A stretch of 64,000 nucleotides of DNA from Cryptomeria japonica (lineage: Eukaryota > Streptophyta > Pinopsida > Cupressales > Cupressaceae): NCBI RefSeq assembly GCF_030272615.1, contig NC_081410.1, positions 290,903,957 through 290,967,956 of the forward strand, given 5' to 3'. Made by a program: the position numbers and the translations under genes. This document shows, piece by piece, positions 57,526 to 64,000 of the stretch; the stretch's first letter is position 1; every line of letters begins with the position of its first letter. Below the pieces are notes generated by a model. That model saw only the letters and a list, made by a program, of their open reading frames with translations. It searched no databases and was not told where the DNA came from.

Positions 57526-60500
57526 TGTTGGAAACTTGAGTTGATGAAATGTGTTGCCATTGATGTCAACCTTATTAGTGTTGTCATGGATGTCACTATG
57601 TGTTGTAGATGGTCCAAAAGTGATTGTTCTGGTAGTGATGGTTAGGTGTTTTCAAAAGGTTGGTGTAGTAGAAGTTTCAATATATGGGAACTAGTATTTA
57701 TGTGTAGGAAAGAGTATTTAATGTCCCAATGGAATAATATTTTGTTCTCCTCTGATTTATGATGATTATGGTTCACAATTATAGATATAATGTCTATGAT
57801 TTGTGTATGTTTTGTTATCAAGTTTTCAAGTCCTTTGTTGCTCAGATGGAAGAGTTGGTTGTTGTTGTTTCTGCTAGTGAGGTATCTATCAGAACTATTC
57901 CAAATAATTCCTTGTGGTTCTCTTATATGTCGATTCAAGTGTTACATCTTGGAGGCCATGTTTATTTGGTTTATGCAATGCTCCAATTCAGTTTTTAAGT
58001 ATTGGTTTAATCAGTATGGAAAGCTATGTTGTTTTGTGTTTAGTGTTGTCAGCTAGTTTGGTATTTGGCTGATAAAGGTTGTGTATCTTATCTAGATCAT
58101 GCTCTTTTGTTTTAGATATGTCATGGAGGTTGATTTTGGATTTTGATATGGGTCTCATCGTGGCATGTGTAGATCTACATTGAGTATTTTGCATTGGAGG
58201 ATGTGTTTGGACCAACAAGGTAATGTACTTTATTATTTATCTACACACTTCAATTGGTGTCAACTTTGGAGGACGTGTTAGTGTGTGTGGTTCATAGGAA
58301 TCGACTTAGAAGGATGTGTTGTGACGTGTTTGGGTCCACTTTATCTCTTGGAGTGGACCAAAATAGATTTTATAGGTTTGATGGTCAAATTTATGTAATA
58401 TTGTATATTATGTATGTCGCCAACCTAGTTGAGAGTTTTAATGAATTATCTTATATACATAGATGTGCAGTTGTATGAGTTGATGTATAGAATGTGTGTG
58501 AATTGATTTGAAGTGGATGTGGATGATATGCAATTGTATTTGATGTGAAAGTTATTTTGTGAAGAGCTTTGATGATGATATCTTCAATGTTTTGAGATAG
58601 TGGTTGTTGTTGGATGTGTTTTCCATGATATTGGTTGATTGACACAATGGTTTAAGGAAATTTTCATTATCAAGAGATCTTATTCATTTTAATTCATTGA
58701 TTCTCAGCACCTGCCAAAAGGTGTGTTCCTTTTGGCAGTTCATGCAATCATTTATATCTTTCCCTTAGTGAGTCTTAGTAATGCATTCCTTTGAATATTG
58801 CCCTAAGGTTGTTTGCCTTAGTATTGCAAGTCCTATAAGGTGATGTGAGCTCCTTACATTGTAATTAGTTATTTATATCATGAGTGTGATTCTCACTGTG
58901 GTTTTCCATGTAAATCTCGTGTCCATGTATTTATTGTGCTTTGTGCTTTCATGTTTCATAGTTGTAGTAATTAGTTAATGTAGCATCATAAATAGTGCAC
59001 CTTTAACTAGGGTATCCAATTTCACACTCTCCTAGCACTCATTTTAGTATCTATCATTCCTCTATCCATTATAGGACCTTTATTAATTTAAATTAATATT
59101 ATGAATCCTCTCTCAATTGAAATCTTAATAAAATATTGCATGGGCCCTTAAATCATATGTGATCTCATTAATTATTTCATCTCCTCATGTCTCACCTACC
59201 TAGGACCTATTTTAACATGTGTGGCCTTTTGTATTTTACCTCGACCTCAAAATTCAATTTACATTTAATCCTAGCCTCTCCTCGGCATTCTAGACCTGGG
59301 CTTTAAATTTTGTGCCATATTGGAGGGAGCAAGGTGCCTTGGGCACCCTCTCCTAGGAGTGGGCCAATTAGGGTTTCTTACTCCCTGATGTTTTGGCTTA
59401 AATGTAAACCACTTAAGGATCGGCATGGTTAAGTGAGAATTATTTACCCATGTTGGCCTACTCCATTTTTTGCACCCCAAAATGTTTGATGAGGTATAAA
59501 TGCCTCTCTCTCTCTGTAGAGATATTTGAGAACACACATCTCATGAGCATCTTATCATCAAGACTTCAAGGGTAGATTCCATTCAAGGAGTAGCAATCTA
59601 CTTCAAGGCATCTTCAAACATGGTTTTGTTTATGATTTCATAATTTTTTAATCATTTTATTACATCAACACATGGACAAATTATCCTAAGAGAATTGTGT
59701 CATCATTGGAGGTATAATTGTTTCAATTCAAGCATTTTTTTTAAGTATTCAAATTCAGGCTTCTATTTCATTTCATGAGCGTTGTAAAGTTGAGTCCCAA
59801 CTTGAGGTTTGACTAAGGAAATCCCCTATACAGCCCCAAACACCATTTTTCTCTTCTTGTGTGTAGATTAAAGTTCAATTGTAGGTTCTAGGAAAGAAAT
59901 AATCTCAATACACTATCATAGGTTCAAATTTCCAATTTCATAAATAAAAAAATTGGGACTAGGTCACCTAGGGTGCCCTAGTTCCTGGACTAGGATGCCT
60001 AGCGTGCCATATTCCACCCAGAATCAGTTAAAATTTAGTATAGAGCAAGTATAGACCCCCAGGAGCACATATTCAACCCCTCAAGTCTAGAATTCATCTA
60101 GAAGGTCCAAAAACCCCAAATGACCTAGATAATCCCATTTTGGCTCAATTACAAGTGCACCAAATAATTTTCCTTTCACTTCTCAAGTTTACACTTTCTA
60201 GATTAGTCAATATCATTTGTTTAGACTTATATCTTAACCACCTAGTTTATCAAATCATTCAATCAATCACTTATAAGAAACAAAAGAATAGAAGCCCTAA
60301 GAGTGTGATATTTAATTAACTAACTTTTTCAAAGTGTTACAATCATACTTTTTTCTTGGTGGCTCCATATTCTAAATGTAATCAAACTGGAAATAGGTCT
60401 AGTTTACTAGTTTGCATGCATAAGCTAGTGAACCCTATTTTCCTCCATTACAGTTAGTTGTGGTTTGAATTTTGATAGATCGTAAGTGTTTTAAGGCTCA

Positions 60501-60544
60501 AACTAATTCACCTCCCCCCTCTCATTCTTGTGGTGTGTTAAACA
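57526..60544 (+). repeat. Element 5 Copia 3' LTR (about 3.0 kb)
   Basis: It starts TGTTGGAAACTTGAG after the polypurine tract and probably ends TTAAACA near 60544, after the CACCTCCCCCCTCTCA stretch that marks Copia U5. A TATA box is at 59495-59501, followed by a CT microsatellite. A perfect 10-bp inverted repeat CTGCCAAAAG / CTTTTGGCAG lies at 58711-58738. There is no second copy in the window, so the right end is set by resemblance only. No gene is seen inside. Confidence 0.65.
59491..59515 (+). promoter_or_regulatory. Element 5 LTR TATA box and CT repeat
   Basis: GGTATAAATGCC followed by CTCTCTCTCTCT, a common plant core-promoter layout. It would make about 2 kb U3 and 1 kb R/U5. Confidence 0.5.
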
Positions 60545-60890
60545 ACCTATAATTGTCTCCAACTCAATTCTCTTGCCAAGAGTGAGTCCATATACTACTA
60601 GCTCATATTGAGCCTTTCTATTAGTAGAACTAAACTATAAATAGAATTCATGGAGGACTTTCTCTACTTCCAATGAGACAAAGAAAATGCTAGCTCCTAA
60701 TCCAATTCTACATCTAGAACCATCAAAGTAAAACTTCCACAACTTTCAAGTGTCTCAAAGTCTCTAGAATGTTCACCTCAAGGACAACTAGTCTTCCTCA
60801 TATATGACATAAGTTTTGAGGCCAATAGATTCATAATTAAAATATGGATTTTGTTGTGCATTATTCATAATAGTTACCATTATAATGAGT
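60545..60890 (-). pseudogene. Ty3/gypsy RNase H remnant flanking element 5
   Basis: On the minus strand WKFYFDGSRCRIGLGASIFF (about 60740-60680) matches the start of the second RNase H of element 4 (WKMFFDGSFTQNGSGAG), followed by a short stretch with QYEL matching its AEYEAL block (about 60610). D-G-S is kept. It is short and stop-ridden. Copia element 5 appears to have inserted in it. 60770-60890 on the same strand (EDEEAQLIIMVTIMN) may be the preceding linker. Confidence 0.6.
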
Positions 60891-62399
60891 TGAGCTTCTT
60901 CATCTTCTATAGGTTATGTTAGCACATATTTTTATAAAATATTTAAGTGCTATATATGGGTGCTTTTTTGCATTTAGTTTCATCATAACAGCATTTACAG
61001 TTGGATTGTATGTACAGGTGACATGTTGTGGTGTCTTCATGAAAAGGCATCACTTGGGCATATTCAAGGTAAATGTTGAATGTGATGGCATTCTGGTAAT
61101 CCTCATCTTAACAATTAGTTTCATTGCAAGAGCACTTTTGCAAGATCAGCATAGAGCAAGGTTGTGAGCATGTTCAGAGATGTCAATGGTGTAGAAGAAA
61201 AATTTAGTATGGTTATTAAAAGTTACGTCCATGGACAAGGGCTTCTTTTGTAAAAAATACAAAACTCTGCTTATTGGCATAAGTCACCCCGATGAGATCG
61301 CCCAAGGAGGACAGAGTATGTTGATTGGAGTAACTCATGCCGACGATGTTTCCTAAAAGTGTGAGCAGTGGGAAGAAATGTGATTGAGTGGTAATCCATT
61401 GGGGAGAGTTATGGTGATGATATGATAAAAAGTCAGAGTCATCAGAGTAACATACACTATCGGGAACAAGGAAAAAAATTTATCCTGATACCCAATGGGG
61501 TTATCGGTGGAACTCTTCTCGATAATAGATGGAGCGATGTATTCATAGTGATGTCATCAGGTCATCGGGAAGTCCTTATTTATGTTACCTCGATACCCGA
61601 TAGACTAAGGGGAGAAGGTGACTCTATCGGAGAGACTTTCTCTGATAATGCAGTACCAAGCAAAAAGGGGAGCTAGCCCATCAAGATAACATACATTATC
61701 GGGAAGTTGTGTTTTGAGTTATCCCGATACCCGATGAGGGAGACGAGCTTGTCGCCAACAAAGAGATTACATCAGGAAAACCTACGCCGATAGACCAAAG
61801 CAACCCGATAAGGAGAATAAAGTGCGGATTGAAATAAAAGACTCATCGGGGTAACTTACATTATCGAAGAAACATTTTTAGAGTTGTGTCGATGCCCGAT
61901 GGTTAAAAATGCCACAGACAAATAAACAAAAGGAGTTTTCATCAAAGAGACCTCCCTAATTTAACGTAAAGCAGAGCTAACTAATAGAAAGGAAAGGAGG
62001 ATCCATCAAGATAAGCCATGCCTTGAGGAAGAAAGTGAAACAGCTGGGGTGAGATCCAATGGACTGATCAGAGTGACCTACACCAATTAGAAACACAAAA
62101 AGGTAATTGAAGGAACACAAAATTTTGGTGGAGCCAAGTAATTGAATTATCGGGTAGGATTACACAAATTATCCGTTGGAATATCTGATGCGAGGACCAT
62201 TATTTAATGCTCAAGATCAGGTGGATTGGACCCACATGAAGAAAATCTTATGAGTTTATGATTGTTGCATACTCTAGTCATTGCATATCTAGCATAAAGA
62301 AAGAGTTTTCATGCCAGAATTATTCACAGTGTTTTTAGCCATCAGCATTGAAGTTGCAGACAAGAAGCACAGGTAATTTGAAAGTTCAAGCATTTAATC
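60891..62399. other. Region without gene; ATCGGG/CCCGAT repeat field
   Basis: 60891-61190 shows a short hydrophobic open frame without a recognisable family, which I do not call. 61280-61930 holds diverged repeats (separate entry). 61930-62399 shows nothing recognisable. By analogy with element 3 this may be U3 or leader of the element that owns the ORF at 62400, but no LTR partner is in the window. Confidence 0.5.
61447..61912. repeat. Diverged repeats with ATCGGG...CCCGAT palindromic cores
   Basis: GTAACATACACTATCGGGAA (61447), AACATACATTATCGGGAA (61688) and AACTTACATTATCGAAGA (61851) are each followed 25-35 bp later by CCTGATACCCAATG, CCCGATACCCGATG and TCGATGCCCGATGG. Further single CCCGATA or CATCGGG copies are at about 61290, 61560, 61585 and 61803. 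Spacing is irregular (about 165-240 bp). Confidence 0.7.
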
Positions 62400-64000
62400 A
62401 TGGAGGCTTTTGTTTCACAAGGGAAAAGAAAGGACATAGAGATTTAAGACACACAGTCTGCTAAATCAAAAAAGACAAAGTCTGTATAGGGTGTGCAAAA
62501 GCGTAAACTAAATTAGGAAATGATTGACCAAATGGAGTCATCTGGTGTTAAGTCGAGGAGGTGTAAAACCTATTTGCCACCCAATGATCAATTAGAAGAC
62601 AAGTACAAAGAGGTTGGATATATCTGGACAATCATAAGGGGCCACGAATTGTTTCTATATCATTACCTAAGGCGAAACAAGGAGATGCCACTATCGAACC
62701 CTTGAACAATAAATTTGGGCAGATTGGTGGTTCCAAATATTTTTTTGAATCTTGGATTATTGGAATTGCTTACCAGAAAGTATAACAAAGAACAAAGGTG
62801 CATTCAATTGACCAATGGGGATCCGTTCATTCGGATATCTATCGAGACTATTCAGGAGGTTTTTGGTATTTCTTATGAGCCTTACATGCCCCTATCTTTT
62901 ATAGACCTAGAAGAAGAGTATACCCAAATGGACACTACTCACTTAGTGTGGAAGTTACCGATGCATAAGAAGGAGAAAGGATGACTCATAGAGCGGGATG
63001 GTCCTCCTTTCAAAATTACTTTTTTCAGACAGTACTTGCAATACACATACTGGGCATGTTTCCAGGTCTACGGGGAAGAAGTACCTGATGTCACAAGGAT
63101 GGGCCCATTGGTTCTAGATACAGATATTCAAATGCATGAGCCAAGGTCATTTGATTATGCAACTTACTTGGAAGAGAAGCTGCATGAAGGGTTCTTGAGT
63201 TTGCAGACGGAACCTAACCCTACTTTTCAATCATATTCATTGCTAATGCATATGGTTTTGTTTTATGGGAAGATAAGGGGTTTGTGGCCAGAGGAATTAA
63301 GGGTGACTCCCAAAAACAAAGATGGATAGGACCAACCAGTTCAATTATGGCTATCCATGTGGGACACAAGGTTTGTCAAATCACATTATGTGTTGTTTGA
63401 AGAATATTTTGTTAAGCTTTTCTACAAATTATTTGGAGTGGAATGTGATGGATCTATACCACCTAAGATTAAGAGATTCTTGAGACCCCATGCTTTTGGA
63501 GACACCAAGGTCAGCCACAATTGGGGTGACTGGTTTGTATGTCAAAATTTCACCTTTTTTAGGGTTTATGGTTTTGAGGGTGTTTCATATATGTTGCCTA
63601 CATTAGTTCCTTACAGGATTGCCTATTTAGAGATTGTTAGGCAACTTAGTATGTCAAATGCAAAGCATTTAGGTGGTGCACACAAGCAGACATTTATGCC
63701 TGGCACTTTGCATTTTGCAGACTTCACCATTGTATCTACCAAGGCTTATGAGATGATAGAAAAGAAGTTGGTAGAGGAGTACAATTTGTTTGAAAACCAG
63801 GCTCAGAAAAATTATGATCCAAAGGGGTATATCCACCACTGTAGGAAGAGCCAAAATCTGGGAGAGTATCTACATATACCCATGGAGGCTGAAAATTTAT
63901 TTAGAAATAGGGAACAAGATGAGGCTGGTGCACTTTTAGAGGAATTAAATCAAAAATTAGAAGAGCGGAAGCAGAGGCTTCAAGAAATAAGGGAAGAAGG
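62400..64000 (+). pseudogene. Decayed ORF related to the U3 ORF of element 3 (runs off the window)
   Basis: A single frame from ATG 62400 (MEAFVSQGKRKD) to the window end (about 533 codons) has six stops. A Lys-rich start is followed by a globular region. FIRISIETIQEVFGISYEP (about 62829-62885) aligns with IIRLDADTIAKVFKIPPTP of the U3 ORF, and VSYMLPTLVPYRIAYLEIVRQL (near 63585-63650) aligns with QPYMLPRFSTDKIILMELGRQI. The end is a charged coiled coil (LEELNQKLEERKQRLQEI). So two element families here share this protein. No enzyme motif or known function is seen, and no LTR, primer site or gag-pol for its owner lies in the window. Confidence 0.65.

Noticed and set aside
60916-61167. 83-codon hydrophobic frame that could look like a membrane protein
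   Set aside because: Short, no homologue recognised, between a gypsy relic and a repeat field; AT-rich DNA easily gives such frames.
61447-61912. Possible CRISPR-like or satellite array
   Set aside because: Unit spacing is irregular and units diverge; the context is plant retroelement DNA.

Overview
The window looks like intergenic DNA from a seed plant with a very large, retrotransposon-dominated genome. A gymnosperm is my guess, from the long decayed LTR elements and the Tat-like, Copia and pol-less families present, but nothing here proves the taxon. I found no host gene, rRNA, tRNA gene or CRISPR array. Nearly all of the sequence belongs to nested LTR retrotransposons, most with frameshifts and in-frame stops. 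Many of those stops are TAG or TGA where the family has CAG, CAA or CGA, as expected from deamination of methylated C.

Layout. Positions 1-749 hold the decayed C-terminal half of a plant-mobile-domain (PMD) ORF. A Copia element (element 1, 750-7928, +, target-site duplication GTGGT) is inserted in its glycine-rich tail. From about 8.2 kb a decayed plus-strand Ty3/gypsy gag runs to 10872 and resumes as protease at 18350. It is split by element 2 (10873-18349, minus, duplication TATCC), a Copia-type element with two long ORFs and no pol. Near 18.71 kb the gypsy remnant is joined to the last codons of another Copia pol (element 5), whose 3' end and 3-kb LTR continue at 57247-60544.

Element 5 is split by element 3 (18753-57241, minus, duplication GGTTA), a Ty3/gypsy element with LTRs of about 6.2-6.5 kb. 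Its U3 carries a long ORF (19838-23312 and 32546-36034). Its 5' LTR is split by element 4 (36831-56362, minus, duplication GAAAT), a Tat-like Ty3/gypsy element with gag, protease, RT, two RNase H domains and integrase, plus an antisense PMD ORF at 39648-41426. The 5' LTR of element 4 is in turn split by a solo LTR (53375-55538, +, duplication CAAAT). After 60545 come an antisense gypsy RNase H remnant, a repeat field built on ATCGGG/CCCGAT, and a decayed ORF (62400 to the window end) related to the U3 ORF of element 3.

The most interesting result is element 3. Perfect 5-bp duplications outside, a tRNA-Arg-type primer site inside, and two parallel copies of the whole unit show that the 6-kb repeats are true LTRs, so the roughly 1,150-codon ORF lies inside U3, upstream of the LTR TATA box. 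This resembles retroviruses that encode a 3'-terminal gene in U3. The same element also has an extra RNase H between protease and RT instead of after RT. Four unrelated element contexts in this window carry long non-gag/pol ORFs that share a PMD-like helix motif.
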